Below, piece after piece: positions 51,615 to 62,290 of a stretch of DNA of 64,000 nt. The stretch is from an uncultured Selenomonas sp. GTDB taxonomy: Bacteria; Bacillota; Negativicutes; Selenomonadales; Selenomonadaceae. The stretch is from positions 1-64,000 of the forward strand of contig CAMVGU010000017.1 in assembly GCA_947167105.1 (NCBI GenBank), in the 5' to 3' direction. Both the position numbers and the translations under genes were made by a program. The notes under the pieces are model-generated. The model did not search any database, was not told the DNA's origin, and saw only the letters and a program-made list of their open reading frames with translations. Position 1 is the stretch's first letter; every line of letters starts with the position of its first letter.

Positions 51615-54524
51615 ATGAGGCATATACAAAAAACACATGGCAAACAGCAGGGGCAAGGGCTGCTCAGGGCAGCCCTGCTCCTGCTGCTCATGCTGCTTAT
51701 ACTGGCCCAGCCTTGCGCAGAGGCGAAGGAAGCACTGAAGGTGGGCTATGTGCCCGGCACGGGTTTCCTGGAAGAAGACCGCCCAGGGCACCAGCGGGGC
51801 AGCGGCTACGACTACATGGAATTCCTGGCCGAATACGGCGGCTGGCAGTTTGAATACGTGCCCTGCGCCGATTGGTGGGAGGCGGGGGAAAAACTTTCCT
51901 CCGGGGAAATCGACCTGCTGCCGGCCATGCCGGGCAACTACCGCACCCTGCCCCAGGCAGTGCGGACAGACCATGTCATAGCCCGCTTCCCCATGGAGCT
52001 GGTGGTGCAGGATGATTTCTCCTCCGCTGCCCCCCTGAAGCTGGGCACCCTCAGCTACAACTATCCCACACCGGGCCTGCCCGAAGCGGCAGCCTCCTAC
52101 GGCCTCAGCTATGAGCTTGTTTCCTTCCGCAACCAGACGGAGCTGGAGCACGCCTTTGAGCAGCGGAGCATAGACGGCTACGTCGATCCCCTGCTGCATC
52201 CCGATAAGAAGCATAAGGTACTGGCCCTCTTCGACCGGGTAAGCTACAGGCTGCTGGTGCATAAGGACAGGCAGGATCTCCTGGCAAGAGTCAACAGCGC
52301 CCAGGATGCGCTGCTCCTGTACCAGCCCAATATCCGCAACTGGCTCAACGACAAATACAATAGGGCCAAGGGCTTCCCCCTGGTGCTGACCGCCAAAGAG
52401 CAGAAATACCTGCAGGAGCGCCCTACCCTCAAAGCCGCCGTGCTGACCCGCAACCGCCCATATCTCTACCAGGATGAGGACGGTACATACCATGGCGCTA
52501 TCCACGAGCTCATCACACAAATGGAAAAGGACCTGAATGTGGATATCGAGCTGGTGGAAGAAGACTCCCTGGAAGGCATCCAGCGCCTCGTCACCCGTGG
52601 CACCCTGGATTTCGTCGTGGATGTACCCTGCGACCCGAGCTGGCTCCACGGCCTGGGCATAGTGCCCACCCAGCCTTACATGTCCAGGTACTATGTACTG
52701 GTGGAGCGGCGTGATGCCCAGCCCAAGACGGCTCCCAAGGCAGCAGTCTGGCGGGATGCTTTTTCCTCCCAGAATTTCGTCATCCCCCTTTACAGCCAGG
52801 AGCAGATTGTCTACTGCAAGAGCTGGGAGGAGTGCCTGCAGGCCGTCAGCAGCGGCCGGGCCGACCTGACCTTTGCCCCCCGCTCCATGGTTCCCCACCT
52901 GATGGACTCCGCCTCCGTCTATAACCTGGAGGCAGACACGGAGAGCCATTACACCGAGGACATCAGCCTGGGCGTATCGGAGCAGGCCGACCCCAGGCTC
53001 TGGCACATCCTCAACAAGGAAGTGAATCACCTGCCTTCCGGCCTCATTGCCGATGCCCTGAGCAAGACTGCCAGGGAACACACCTACCGCCTGGACCCCC
53101 AATGGCTCATCTACCATTATCCGCTGCAGTCAGCACTGCTGGTCTTCCTCATCATGGGCATCATCGCCGGTATCATCTACTACCGCTCCTACATGCGCCG
53201 TCGGCATCTCCGGGCCATCCAGCACATGGCCTACACGGACATGCGCTACCAGTTGCCGAATCTGCTGTGGCTGGAGCAGGAGCTGCCCCGCCTGCTGGCC
53301 AGGGCACGGACGGAAAAACCCGGCGAGCGGCTCTACCTGGCGGTCTTTGACATGAGCAGCAAAAGCTCCATGATTGAGCTGTACGGCAGGCACCTGCTGG
53401 ACAGGAAGCTGAAGGACACCGCCGAAGCCCTGATGGAGCAGGATTGGGTACTGCAGTCCGTGGCAGGCGTGAACGGAGGCCAGTTCGTCTGCCTTTGCAC
53501 CGCCCCGGACGACCAGGCAGCCGTGGCGCAGGCATCCCAGGCGATCACCGAGCACGGCTGGCTCATGCAGAGGGGCTCCAGGGTCTCCCTGCACATGCGC
53601 GCCGGACTCTGCGAACTGCAGGAAGACAGCCACCTCCTGGCCGCAGAGGAACGGGCGGACACTGCCTGCCAGGAGCTCCTGGGCAGCGTAGACACCGTTA
53701 TGATTTACAATGAAGAAATGGAGGAAAGGCTGCAACTGGAACAGCGCATAGAATCTTCCATGGAAAAGGCCCTGGCGGGGGGCGAGTTCATGGCCTGGTA
53801 CCAGCCCAAGTACGACCTGGCCAGCCACAGGCTGGTGGGAGCCGAAGCCCTGGTACGCTGGCAGAGCAAGGAAATGGGCTTCATGCCGCCGGGACGCTTT
53901 ATCCCGGCCCTGGAAATGAACGGCTTCGTCATACCTGTGGATGACTTCATCCTGGAATGCGCCATGCGCCTGCAGCGCCGCCGCCTGGACAAGGGGCAGC
54001 CCATAGTGCCCATCTCCGTGAACCAGTCCCGCCTGCACCTGACGGAGGAGGGCTATACGGAGAAGATGCAGGCGCTGATGGACAGGTACCAGCTGCCCCA
54101 GGGCGCCATTGAACTGGAAATCACCGAAACCATGTTCGGGGACTTCGACGAGAAGGACTACCGGGAGCACACTGCTTTCATTATGAGCGAGCTGCACCGC
54201 ATGGGCTTCAGCCTGTCCCTGGACGACTTCGGCTCCGGCTATTCCTCCTTCGCCATGCTGGATGCCCTGCCCCTGGACGGCATGAAGATCGACCGTTCCC
54301 TGCTGATTGCCGCCACGAATTCCGAGAGCATGCGCAAGGTGCTGAAATCCATTGTCAGCATGGGGGATGCCCTGGGCCTCAAGGTCATCTGCGAAGGAGT
54401 GGAGACAGATGAGCAGGAACAGCTCCTGCTGGCCGCAGGCTGCCGCTACGGGCAGGGCTATCGCTGCTCCAAGCCCGTACCGGAGCAGGAATTCCTGTCA
54501 ATGCTAGCCCGCGGCCATGCCTGA
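51615..54524 (+). CDS. Periplasmic-binding-domain receptor with GGDEF (degenerate) and EAL domains
   Basis: About 969 residues. Signal peptide, two family-3 solute-binding-like domains in tandem (about 40-260 and 270-500; first: LKVGYVPGTGFLEE...GYDYMEFLAEYGGW), one membrane helix (SALLVFLIMGIIAGIIYY), a degenerate GGDEF (VNGGQF), and an EAL domain with AEALVRW, DDFGSGYSS and CEGVETDEQ, likely an active c-di-GMP phosphodiesterase. The start is ATG 51615 behind AGGAGGAAGC; the ATG at 51585 abuts its own purine-rich stretch. It leads the rightward signalling operon. Confidence 0.88.
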   Translation: MRHIQKTHGKQQGQGLLRAALLLLLMLLILAQPCAEAKEALKVGYVPGTGFLEEDRPGHQRGSGYDYMEFLAEYGGWQFEYVPCADWWEAGEKLSSGEIDLLPAMPGNYRTLPQAVRTDHVIARFPMELVVQDDFSSAAPLKLGTLSYNYPTPGLPEAAASYGLSYELVSFRNQTELEHAFEQRSIDGYVDPLLHPDKKHKVLALFDRVSYRLLVHKDRQDLLARVNSAQDALLLYQPNIRNWLNDKYNRAKGFPLVLTAKEQKYLQERPTLKAAVLTRNRPYLYQDEDGTYHGAIHELITQMEKDLNVDIELVEEDSLEGIQRLVTRGTLDFVVDVPCDPSWLHGLGIVPTQPYMSRYYVLVERRDAQPKTAPKAAVWRDAFSSQNFVIPLYSQEQIVYCKSWEECLQAVSSGRADLTFAPRSMVPHLMDSASVYNLEADTESHYTEDISLGVSEQADPRLWHILNKEVNHLPSGLIADALSKTAREHTYRLDPQWLIYHYPLQSALLVFLIMGIIAGIIYYRSYMRRRHLRAIQHMAYTDMRYQLPNLLWLEQELPRLLARARTEKPGERLYLAVFDMSSKSSMIELYGRHLLDRKLKDTAEALMEQDWVLQSVAGVNGGQFVCLCTAPDDQAAVAQASQAITEHGWLMQRGSRVSLHMRAGLCELQEDSHLLAAEERADTACQELLGSVDTVMIYNEEMEERLQLEQRIESSMEKALAGGEFMAWYQPKYDLASHRLVGAEALVRWQSKEMGFMPPGRFIPALEMNGFVIPVDDFILECAMRLQRRRLDKGQPIVPISVNQSRLHLTEEGYTEKMQALMDRYQLPQGAIELEITETMFGDFDEKDYREHTAFIMSELHRMGFSLSLDDFGSGYSSFAMLDALPLDGMKIDRSLLIAATNSESMRKVLKSIVSMGDALGLKVICEGVETDEQEQLLLAAGCRYGQGYRCSKPVPEQEFLSMLARGHA

Positions 54525-54554
54525 ATAAAAAAGCCCTCCCCTCTGGGGAAGGGT

Positions 54555-54579
54555 AGAAACATGCCGGTGGCATGTTTCT
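54555..54579. repeat. Perfect 11-bp hairpin between signalling genes
   Basis: AGAAACATGCC, loop GGT, then the exact complement. A second GC-rich hairpin (CCCTCCCC/GGGGAAGGG) lies just before it. Neither is followed by a T-run on the plus strand. It may be a dispersed repeat or an mRNA processing site between the EAL gene and the receiver gene. Confidence 0.65.
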
Positions 54580-54651
54580 GGCGTAAGCGGTGGATGAGGT
54601 TCTCTATGGCATGAGGAATACGAGTGTAAATGACTACAAGGAGGATACACT

Positions 54652-55098
54652 ATGAGCACCCAGAAAAATCCTATCATCCTGATTGTGGATGACGACGAAA
54701 TGAATCTCAGCATGGCCAAGGCTATCCTGGAGACGAAAATCCAGGCAGAATACCTCACAGCCATGAGCGGCAGGGAGTGCCTGTCCATACTAGAGCAGCG
54801 CAAGGGGCTTATCGACCTGGTGCTGCTGGATATCGCCATGCCCGGCATGGACGGGCTGGAGACCCTCTCCCGCATCCGCCAGAATCCGCGCCTGCAGGCC
54901 CTGCCGGTTATCTTCCTCACCGCTGCTGCCGACAAAAACACCATCATCAAGGCCAGCCAGCTAAAAATCAATGACTATGTGAAAAAGCCCTTCATGCCCG
55001 ATGACCTGGTCAGCCGGGTAGAAAAGCACCTGAAACCCCAGTTTGACGACCCTGCCCTAAACGATATATTCGGAGCCCTGGATAAGCTGGGCCTCTAA
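54652..55098 (+). CDS. Stand-alone receiver-domain protein (CheY-like)
   Basis: 148 residues, one receiver domain with phospho-site D60 (DLVLLDIAMPGMDG), acidic patch IVDDDEMN and switch Lys in YVKKPF. The C-terminal tail (PQFDDPALNDIFGALDKLGL) is not a DNA-binding domain. The ATG follows AAGGAGGATACACT. It probably shuttles phosphate from the hybrid kinase downstream. Confidence 0.92.
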   Translation: MSTQKNPIILIVDDDEMNLSMAKAILETKIQAEYLTAMSGRECLSILEQRKGLIDLVLLDIAMPGMDGLETLSRIRQNPRLQALPVIFLTAAADKNTIIKASQLKINDYVKKPFMPDDLVSRVEKHLKPQFDDPALNDIFGALDKLGL

Positions 55099-55141
55099 AA
55101 AGCACTTAAAAATCCGGCAGAAAGGAAAGGAGGAATCCCTA

Positions 55142-56485
55142 TTGGTATCAGAGCGTTGGCAAAGGCTGTCTATGCAGCTCTTCCGGCATCTGCTCTCCCT
55201 CACCCGCATGCTGCTCCTACAACCCTATCTGAAAGCAGTGCGGGAATCCTTCTGCACCATGATGCCCTTTATCGTAATCCTGAGCCTGGTACACTTTGCA
55301 GGCAGCTTCTGCCTGAACCCTTCCGGGCCTGTGATGGGTGAGGAGGGCCTTGACATTGGCGCCCTGCTGTCCGGGGGCCTGCATGGCCAGGCCTGGCGCG
55401 ACTCCGACTACTTCCGTCAGCTCGAGCGCCTCTCTGATTACCTGAGTATTTCACTGCCCCTCCTGGGCACTATTTTCGCCCTGGCGCTGACGGACAGACT
55501 GGCCAAGCTCTGGCGCATTCCCAAGCTGCCGGCCATGCTCTGCACCCTAAGCAGCTACTTCTTCCTGATTGCCTCCTATCCGGGGGACATGAAATCACTG
55601 GTGGATTACTTCCTGGGCAGGGGATTCTTCCTGGCCCTCCTGGTAGGCACCAGTACTGCCTTTATCTACAGCCGCCTGCTGCGTGTCTCCTGGCTGCGCC
55701 TGAGCCTGCCGGAAGAGATGCAGCCCCGCATGGCCCGCTCCATGAGCGCCCTCCTGCCCCTGGGACTCACCCTCACCGCTTCCCTCGTCCTTGCCTGGCT
55801 CTGGATAGACATGGATAGCTCCACCTCCTCCCTGCCCCAATATCTGCGGCAGGCACTGGGGCCGGAGCTTGCCCAGCAGCCTGCCGTGGCCCTCGCCTTT
55901 GAAGCAATCCGCCGCCTGCTCTGGTGGCTGGGACTCAATGGCTTCAGCCTCACCTCCTTCTGGACTGAGGCTTTCTACGTTCCTGCCCAGCTGGCCAATG
56001 AATTCGAGGGAGATCGGTATATCTTCACCGTGGAGTTCTTTGATTCCCTCTCCGTATCCCTGCTGGGCCTGGCCATCTCCATCTGGGTCTTCTCCACCCA
56101 GCTCGGCCTCAGGCGCCTGGCCTCCTTCAGCATGCCCTGCCTGTTTTTATCCATCAACGAGCCTTTCCTCTTTGCCTTGCCCATCGTGCTGAACCCCCTG
56201 TTTCTCCTGCCCTACCTGCTGGCCTCCCTGGTGAACACCTATGTGGGATATTTGGCCATCAGCAGCGGCATTGTTCCCATTTTCCAATATGCCCAGCCCT
56301 CCGTGCTGCCGGCTGTGCTGCAAGGCTTTGTAACCACAGGCGACCCCATGGGCGGTGTCCTGCAGCTTGTCTGGCTGGCCCTGGACATAGTTATCTACTC
56401 CCCCTTCGTCATAGTCTTCAATCTGCTGGAGCAGGAGGAGCTCCAGCCCGGACGGCTTGCAAAGGAGGGCGAAGGCAATGCGTAG
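55142..56485 (+). CDS. PTS EIIC-like membrane protein, probably a sensor
   Basis: 447 residues, about ten helices, clearly related to the lactose/cellobiose-type EIIC family: FLSINEPFLFALPIVLNPLFLLPYL contains the conserved NEP motif (E340). The usual GIHG motif, whose His takes part in sugar phosphorylation in ChbC, reads GLNG here (Asn266). No EIIA or EIIB genes accompany it. Embedded between a receiver and a binding-protein gene, it looks like a transport fold reused for sensing. The start is a TTG behind AAAGGAGGAATCCCTA. The stop overlaps the next gene by 8 bp. Confidence 0.82.
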   Translation: MVSERWQRLSMQLFRHLLSLTRMLLLQPYLKAVRESFCTMMPFIVILSLVHFAGSFCLNPSGPVMGEEGLDIGALLSGGLHGQAWRDSDYFRQLERLSDYLSISLPLLGTIFALALTDRLAKLWRIPKLPAMLCTLSSYFFLIASYPGDMKSLVDYFLGRGFFLALLVGTSTAFIYSRLLRVSWLRLSLPEEMQPRMARSMSALLPLGLTLTASLVLAWLWIDMDSSTSSLPQYLRQALGPELAQQPAVALAFEAIRRLLWWLGLNGFSLTSFWTEAFYVPAQLANEFEGDRYIFTVEFFDSLSVSLLGLAISIWVFSTQLGLRRLASFSMPCLFLSINEPFLFALPIVLNPLFLLPYLLASLVNTYVGYLAISSGIVPIFQYAQPSVLPAVLQGFVTTGDPMGGVLQLVWLALDIVIYSPFVIVFNLLEQEELQPGRLAKEGEGNA

Positions 56486-57584
56486 TTCCACGATTACCCG
56501 GCGTTTCGTCATTTTCAGCCTGCTGCTGGCTTTGGCGCTGTGCCTCTGCGTAGTCCTTTCCATCGAATATTTCGGCCGTTCCTCCTGGGAGCGGCAGCCC
56601 TCCGTAGCCCTGATCCTGGCAAGCGCCAAAGATGCCCCCGGCTGGCCCAGGGAAATAGCCTGGGGACTGCAGGAAGCCTGCGATATAACAGGCTATAACC
56701 TTTACATCGAGGAAAACGTCAGCATCACTGACAACAATCTGCAAAAAGTCACGGAACGGCTGGCCAAAAAGGGAGTACGGGATATTTTTATTGCCAATCC
56801 CGGCTACCAGCACAGCCTGGAAGCCATGGCATACAAATACCCCCAGGTAAGCTTCCATGCCAACTCCGTGGGGGAAGTGCCCTCGCAGCACATACTGAGC
56901 TACTCCGTGCGCTACTATGAGGCCCGCTATCTGGCAGGCCTTTTGGCAGGGCTGCACTCCAAAAGCGGCATTGTCGGCTACGTGGGTCCCTTCCCGGCCA
57001 CCGACACCCGCCGCGACCTCAATGCCTTTGCCCTGGGCGCCCAAAAGGCGCGGCCCGGTGTCAGGGTACTGGTGGCCTGGACCGGCCAGTGGATAGACCC
57101 GGAAAAGGAACACGAGGCTCTCTACCGCCTCAGGGTGGAAAACGCCGATGTAGTCACCTATTTCCTGTCCTCCCAGAACCTTGCCAGGGAAGCCCAGGCC
57201 ATGGAGATGGACTATATCGACTTCCATCATCCCGGCCTTAATTGGCCCAGCCATTGCCTGGCTGCCATGGAGACGGACTGGGCCAGGGTCTATGCTGACC
57301 TTTTGCGGCTGAACCTCCACGGGCAAAGCGACCTGACCTACTGGCGGGGCATGGCGGAAGGAGTCCTCTCCCTGCGCCTGGCCCCAAAAATCTCCCCCGC
57401 CGAGGAAGCCCTGGTGCTCCGGGCCAGAAGCGAGCTCTTAAAGGGTCAGCCTGTCTTCTCCGGGCAGATTGAGGACGGAGAGGGCCGCCTGCGCTGCCGG
57501 GAGGGCGAAGTCATGGCCAACAGCAGCCTCCTGTCCGATATGAACTGGCTGGTGAAAGGGGTTGAAGTCATTGATGCAAGATAA
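56478..57584 (+). CDS. BMP/PnrA-family binding protein
   Basis: About 368 residues. An N-terminal anchor helix ([19 protein letters not shown]) is followed by a BMP-type domain: [53 protein letters not shown], and [28 protein letters not shown] proteins usually bind nucleosides or related ligands for ABC uptake. Here no transporter is present, and the gene overlaps both the EIIC-like gene (8 bp) and the hybrid kinase (11 bp). A periplasmic ligand-binding co-sensor is likely. Confidence 0.85.
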   Translation: MRSSTITRRFVIFSLLLALALCLCVVLSIEYFGRSSWERQPSVALILASAKDAPGWPREIAWGLQEACDITGYNLYIEENVSITDNNLQKVTERLAKKGVRDIFIANPGYQHSLEAMAYKYPQVSFHANSVGEVPSQHILSYSVRYYEARYLAGLLAGLHSKSGIVGYVGPFPATDTRRDLNAFALGAQKARPGVRVLVAWTGQWIDPEKEHEALYRLRVENADVVTYFLSSQNLAREAQAMEMDYIDFHHPGLNWPSHCLAAMETDWARVYADLLRLNLHGQSDLTYWRGMAEGVLSLRLAPKISPAEEALVLRARSELLKGQPVFSGQIEDGEGRLRCREGEVMANSSLLSDMNWLVKGVEVIDAR

Positions 57585-60162
57585 GGTCATAGAGAAATCC
57601 CGGAAACATATGCTCTCCTTTGCACTGAGGCTCCTGGGGCAGTTCCTCCTGTTCCTGCTGCTGCTGCTGGGTATCGGATTCCTTCTCCAAAGCCAGATGA
57701 GCAAAGCCCTCAACCACGAGATGGAAAAATTCGGTACCAGCCAGGGGGAGCTGGTTTCCATGATTTACATGAATATATTCAGCGAAGAACAGCATCAGCT
57801 CCAGCAGGAAGCGCGGATGCTGGCCACGGGGCAGCTCCCCCAGGAAGCTGTCCCTGCCCTGGCAGACAAGGGCCAACAGGCAGGGCTTCTGGATATATCG
57901 GGCATAGCCCTGCAGGGCCAGGAGCTGCCCCCCGAAACCCGTGCCCAGCGGGTGGCCGCCCTCCAGGGCCAGTCACAGCTTGCCTACTACCGCGGCCTGG
58001 GCCTTGTCTTCATGGAGCCGGTAAAAATCGGGGAAAATATCCGCTACGTCCTGTACCTGCGCTGCTCCGATGAGCTGCTGCAGACCCCCGATACTTACCT
58101 GCGCATCGCCGACAGAAAGACAGATGAGCATATCCTGCTCTACTCCCCCAAGGAGCAGCAGGTCATTATTCCCTTCAAAAACTACGGGCCGGAGAGCCGT
58201 TTCTACGATGCAGCCCAGGCCTCCCCCAAGGGGCTGGATGCCCTGCTCTCCCGTCTGGAAAGCAGCCATGATGTGGCCATCTTTGATCCGCAAATCGATG
58301 ATGAGTACATGCTCTACGCCTCCGCTGTGCCCGGCACCCCCTTCATCGCCATCGGCTACCGGGAGGGCAGCTCCCTTAGCTCCGGCATCATGGACATCCA
58401 TCTCATCGTGCTCTGGGTCTTCGGCCTCCTGCTGCTGCTCTTCTGCGTCTTCGCCCTCTACGCCTTCGCCAACAAGCTGGCCGCCGAAGAAGGCCGTGAG
58501 CTGAAGGAAGCCAGGGACGAGGCACTCCGGGCCAACCAGGCCAAGAGCGAATTCCTGGCCAATATGAGCCACGAGATACGCACACCCCTGAACGCGGTGC
58601 TGGGCATGAACGAAATGATACTGCGGGAAGCCCAGGGCCGCACCAGGAAGTACGCATTCAATATCAAGAGTGCCGGCGAGAACCTTCTGGCCCTCATCAA
58701 TGACATCCTGGATTTCTCCAAGATCGAATCCGGCAAGATGGAGATCGTGCCCGTCAGCTACCAGCTCAGCTCTGTACTCAACGACATCTACAATATGGTG
58801 AGCTACAAGGCCCGCCAGAAGGGACTGGATTTCAGGATGGAAGTCAGCCCCGACATACCCGACAAATTGCACGGCGACGAGGTGCGGTTGCGCCAGGCAG
58901 TCGTCAACATCCTCAACAATGCCGTGAAATACACGCCGAAAGGCTCCGTCACCTTCACAGTCCATCCGGCCTCCCCCTTCGCTACAGGCCAGCTTATGGA
59001 GCTTGAATTCAGCTCCAAAGACACCGGCATCGGCATCAGGGCAGAGGACAAGCAAAAGCTCTTTTCCAAATTCCAGCGGCTGGACCTGGAGAAGAACCGC
59101 AACATCGAAGGCACCGGCCTGGGCCTGGCCATCACCGTGAAGCTGGTGGAGATGATGGGCGGCAGCCTGAATGTTGACAGCGTTTACGGCGAAGGCTCCA
59201 CCTTCACCATCCGCCTGCCCCAGCAAGTGGAGAGCCCCGAGCCCATCGGCGACTTCCACGCCCGCATAGAGAAAGCCCTCCAGCAGCAGGAGAGCTACCA
59301 GGGCAGCTTCACCGCTCCCCAGGCCAGGATTCTCATTGTGGACGACAATGAGATGAACCTGCTGGTGGCCACCAGCCTCCTGGAAAACACCCGCATGCAG
59401 ATAGACACCGCCCTCAGCGGCAAGGCTGCCTTGCAGAAACTGCGGGAGGAAAAATACGACCTGATTTTCCTGGATCACATGATGCCGGAAATGGACGGCC
59501 TGGAGACCCTGGCCAGGGCCAAGGAACTCCCAGGCAGCCTGAACCCCAATACCCCCTTCGTTGCCCTTACCGCCAACGCCATCTCCGGGGTCAGGGAAAT
59601 GTTTCTCTCCAAGGGCTTTAATGACTACCTTTCCAAGCCCGTGGACGGCAAGAGCCTGGAACGAATGGTGCAGAAGTACCTCCCAGCAAGCAAGATTCGC
59701 CCCCTGGAAACAGAGGAAGCAACGGCAGCAACGCCAGAAGCAGCAATAGAAAAGCCACCCGTGCAGCCTGAGCCTCAGCAACAAGCGCCGGAAGTGCAGG
59801 AGATTGACCTGCCCACCGCCCTGACATACGCCGGCGGACAGGAAGCCATGCAGAAAAAATTCCTGGCCATGTTCGTCTCCCGCCGGGAGCCGGTGTCTGC
59901 CCAGCTGGAAAAGGATCTTGCCGAAAGCAACATATCTGACTACACAATCCATGTCCACGCCCTGAAATCCACCGCCCTCTCCGTGGGCGGGGTCAGGCTC
60001 TCCGAAGCGGCCAAGGCTCTGGAAATCGCGGGCCGTGCCTATCAGGAGGGGCCGCCGGAGGAGCAGGAAGCCCAGCTTACGTACATACGGGAGCATCACG
60101 GCGAGGCGCTGGAGCTGTATGAACGTCTTGCCCGGGAAGCGGCGGACAGGTTCGGAGTGTAA
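57574..60162 (+). CDS. Hybrid sensor histidine kinase with receiver and HPt domains
   Basis: About 862 residues: a membrane helix near the N-terminus, an extracytoplasmic sensor domain (about 45-270), a second helix ([19 protein letters not shown]), HisKA with H333 (NMSHEIRTP), HATPase, a receiver with D634 ([11 protein letters not shown]), a Pro/Glu linker, and an HPt domain with H795 (HVHALKS). This supports a full phosphorelay. ATG 57574 is preferred; in-frame TTG codons at 57562 and 57571 are alternatives near AAAGGGG. The likely receiver partner is the stand-alone receiver three genes upstream. Confidence 0.93.
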   Translation: MQDKVIEKSRKHMLSFALRLLGQFLLFLLLLLGIGFLLQSQMSKALNHEMEKFGTSQGELVSMIYMNIFSEEQHQLQQEARMLATGQLPQEAVPALADKGQQAGLLDISGIALQGQELPPETRAQRVAALQGQSQLAYYRGLGLVFMEPVKIGENIRYVLYLRCSDELLQTPDTYLRIADRKTDEHILLYSPKEQQVIIPFKNYGPESRFYDAAQASPKGLDALLSRLESSHDVAIFDPQIDDEYMLYASAVPGTPFIAIGYREGSSLSSGIMDIHLIVLWVFGLLLLLFCVFALYAFANKLAAEEGRELKEARDEALRANQAKSEFLANMSHEIRTPLNAVLGMNEMILREAQGRTRKYAFNIKSAGENLLALINDILDFSKIESGKMEIVPVSYQLSSVLNDIYNMVSYKARQKGLDFRMEVSPDIPDKLHGDEVRLRQAVVNILNNAVKYTPKGSVTFTVHPASPFATGQLMELEFSSKDTGIGIRAEDKQKLFSKFQRLDLEKNRNIEGTGLGLAITVKLVEMMGGSLNVDSVYGEGSTFTIRLPQQVESPEPIGDFHARIEKALQQQESYQGSFTAPQARILIVDDNEMNLLVATSLLENTRMQIDTALSGKAALQKLREEKYDLIFLDHMMPEMDGLETLARAKELPGSLNPNTPFVALTANAISGVREMFLSKGFNDYLSKPVDGKSLERMVQKYLPASKIRPLETEEATAATPEAAIEKPPVQPEPQQQAPEVQEIDLPTALTYAGGQEAMQKKFLAMFVSRREPVSAQLEKDLAESNISDYTIHVHALKSTALSVGGVRLSEAAKALEIAGRAYQEGPPEEQEAQLTYIREHHGEALELYERLAREAADRFGV

Positions 60163-60206
60163 AAAGCAAGAAATCTTCTTAAGAATGAAAGGATGGGAAT
60201 GGAAGC

Positions 60207-62015
60207 ATGTCCAGTTTGATTCAGCAAAGTTCAGTGCAAAGCATCGCCGTGCGCATCGTGACCATGGCAGCCGCAGTGGTTGTAACCATAGGTGTGGTCA
60301 TAGGCGGCATCGGCATCTACAGCCAGGCCAGTACCACGAGCCAGGCACAGCAGGTCTACAGCGAGGCCACAGACAGCGGCTACAGGCAGGAGATACGCTC
60401 ACAGGTGCAGTCCGCTATCTCTGTCCTGAATACCTACTACGAAATGCAGCAGAAGGGAACCCTCACGGAAGCCCAGGCCAAGGCAGCGGCCCTGGAAGTC
60501 ATCCGGGGCATGCGCTACCGCGACGACGGCTCCGGCTACTTCTGGATTGACGCCACCGACTACACGCTGGTGATGCACCCCGTGCTGCCCAAGAAGGAAG
60601 GCACGAACCGCTTTGACCTCACAGACCAGAACGGCGTGAAAATCATCCAGTCCATCATGGCCTCCACGGAAGGCGGCTCCGGCGGCTACAACGAATTCTA
60701 CTTCACCAAGTCGGACGGAGTGACGGTGGCGCCCAAGCTCGCCTACTCGGAGCGCTTCACCCCCTGGAACTGGGTGGTGACTACAGGCAACTACACCGAT
60801 GACATGGCAGCCCAGACGGCAGCCCAGGCAGAAGCCATGGATGCCCAGTACCACCGCTCCATCCTCCTCATCGTCATCTCCGGCCTGATTATCCTGGGGC
60901 TGGCAGTGGCAGGCTTCCTGGCCTACGGCAAGGGGCTTGCCCGTGACATCAGCGCCTCAGAAGGAGCACTGCGAAAGTTGGCTGACTGCGACCTCACATT
61001 TACGGTGTCCCCGGAGCTGGCGGCGCGCAAGGATGAGCTGGGCAGCATGGCCAATTCGCTGCAGATGGTGAAGAACACCTTCGCCGAGCTTTTGCAGCGC
61101 ATCAAAATGGTCAGCACGGAACTGGAGGAAGATTCGCAGGCTTTCGGCAGAACCTTCTCAGATATCAACACCAGCGTGAAGGATGTCCACAAGGCCATGG
61201 ATTCCCTGGCCTCGGGAGCCACCGAGCAGGCCCATGAAACAGGCTTCGTCAACAAGCGCATGGACGACCTTGGCAAGGTCATCGGCATCGAGGAGCAGGG
61301 CGTGGAGCGGCTCGGCGGCTCGGTACAGCGCATGCTGGACAGCAGCCAGGGCGCAGTGCGCAGCCTGAAGGAATTGGAAGAACTGGCAGAGCACACCATG
61401 CAGGCCGTGCAGGTCGTGCAGCAGCAGGCCAACAGAACCAACGAATCCGCCCAGGGCATAGGCAAGGCAGTGGAGCTGATCAAGGGCGTCGCAGAGCAGA
61501 CGAACCTCCTCTCCCTCAATGCCTCCATCGAAGCCGCCAGGGCGGGCGAGGCAGGCCGCGGCTTTGCCGTGGTTGCTGACGAAATCCGCGGCCTCGCGGA
61601 GCAATCCCGCGAAAATGCCGAGGAAATCGAGAAAATCATCGCCGACCTCTCCGCCAATGTCTCCACCTCGGCGGAGAAAGTGCAGGAAGTCACGGCAAAC
61701 GTGGAACAGGAGCAGGAGCGCTTCCAGAGCACCCGCGCCTCCTTTGAAGCACTCACCGAGGAAGTGGAGCATGTAAGCCGCGTCAACGCCCAGCTTGACA
61801 GCGAGACCAGAAAGCTGACGCAGCTAAAGGGAGAGGTGCTGTCCTCACTGAAAAAGCTCACGGACAGCGTCACTGCCAGCGCCTCCGCCACCGAGGAAAC
61901 CGCCGCCAGCCTTGGTACCGTTGCCGATGGCGTGCGGGGCTGCGATGCAAGGCTCCACGCCCTGGCAGACATTATTGCCAGGCAAAATGCAGAAACAGCA
62001 CGGTTCAAGCTCTGA
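60207..62015 (+). CDS. Methyl-accepting chemotaxis protein with single Cache domain
   Basis: 602 residues: two membrane helices (about 17-40 and 217-238) bracket an sCache-type ligand domain ([27 protein letters not shown]), then a HAMP-like linker and a signalling coiled coil with the conserved hairpin tip [42 protein letters not shown]. sCache domains of this type often bind small carboxylates. It lies 44 bp after the hybrid kinase and is the last gene of the operon. Confidence 0.94.
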   Translation: MSSLIQQSSVQSIAVRIVTMAAAVVVTIGVVIGGIGIYSQASTTSQAQQVYSEATDSGYRQEIRSQVQSAISVLNTYYEMQQKGTLTEAQAKAAALEVIRGMRYRDDGSGYFWIDATDYTLVMHPVLPKKEGTNRFDLTDQNGVKIIQSIMASTEGGSGGYNEFYFTKSDGVTVAPKLAYSERFTPWNWVVTTGNYTDDMAAQTAAQAEAMDAQYHRSILLIVISGLIILGLAVAGFLAYGKGLARDISASEGALRKLADCDLTFTVSPELAARKDELGSMANSLQMVKNTFAELLQRIKMVSTELEEDSQAFGRTFSDINTSVKDVHKAMDSLASGATEQAHETGFVNKRMDDLGKVIGIEEQGVERLGGSVQRMLDSSQGAVRSLKELEELAEHTMQAVQVVQQQANRTNESAQGIGKAVELIKGVAEQTNLLSLNASIEAARAGEAGRGFAVVADEIRGLAEQSRENAEEIEKIIADLSANVSTSAEKVQEVTANVEQEQERFQSTRASFEALTEEVEHVSRVNAQLDSETRKLTQLKGEVLSSLKKLTDSVTASASATEETAASLGTVADGVRGCDARLHALADIIARQNAETARFKL

Positions 62016-62025
62016 AGAATCTAGC

Positions 62026-62076
62026 AAAAGGGCTGCGGATAAATTGCGAAAGCAACATACCCGCAGCCCCTTTTTT
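62026..62076 (+). terminator. Terminator of the rightward signalling operon
   Basis: Stem GGCTGCGG (62031-62038) / CCGCAGCC (62061-62068), extended by AAAAGG/CCTTTTTT, 11 bp after the chemoreceptor stop. It could also terminate leftward transcripts from the other side. Confidence 0.85.
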
Positions 62077-62119
62077 GTTATTGTTTTGTACTCACGAACA
62101 ATGAAAGTTACTAAAACTA

Positions 62120-62290
62120 TCAGGCTCCTTTGCTTGCCCGCAGCAGTATTTCCAGCAGTTCCGGCAGCTTGTAGCTATTGCTTTCCCAGCGGAAATCCGT
62201 TTCCTGGGGTGGCCGGTTTTCTTCCTCCAGCTTCTGCATTTCCTCCTGCCCCATGAGTCCCGCATAGATTTTCTCACCGTTATCCTGCAT
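62120..62290 (-). CDS. 56-residue ORF of unknown function
   Basis: ATG 62288-62290 lies in the last codons of the glycerophosphotransferase-like gene (11-bp overlap), behind GGAAGAAGAAC. The product begins MQDNGEKIYAGLMGQEEM and ends KLPELLEILLRASKGA; it is charged, probably helical, and has no membrane segment. The translational-coupling arrangement and clean frame support it, but no family is recognised. Confidence 0.5.
   Translation of the reverse strand: MQDNGEKIYAGLMGQEEMQKLEEENRPPQETDFRWESNSYKLPELLEILLRASKGA

Noticed and set aside
54525..54580. An intrinsic terminator after the EAL receptor gene
   Set aside because: The hairpins have no T-run on the plus strand, so transcription into the receiver gene is likely.
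57973..60099. A 708-codon minus-strand open frame opposite the hybrid kinase
   Set aside because: The plus-strand kinase domains explain the region; the opposite frame has no family features or ribosome binding site.
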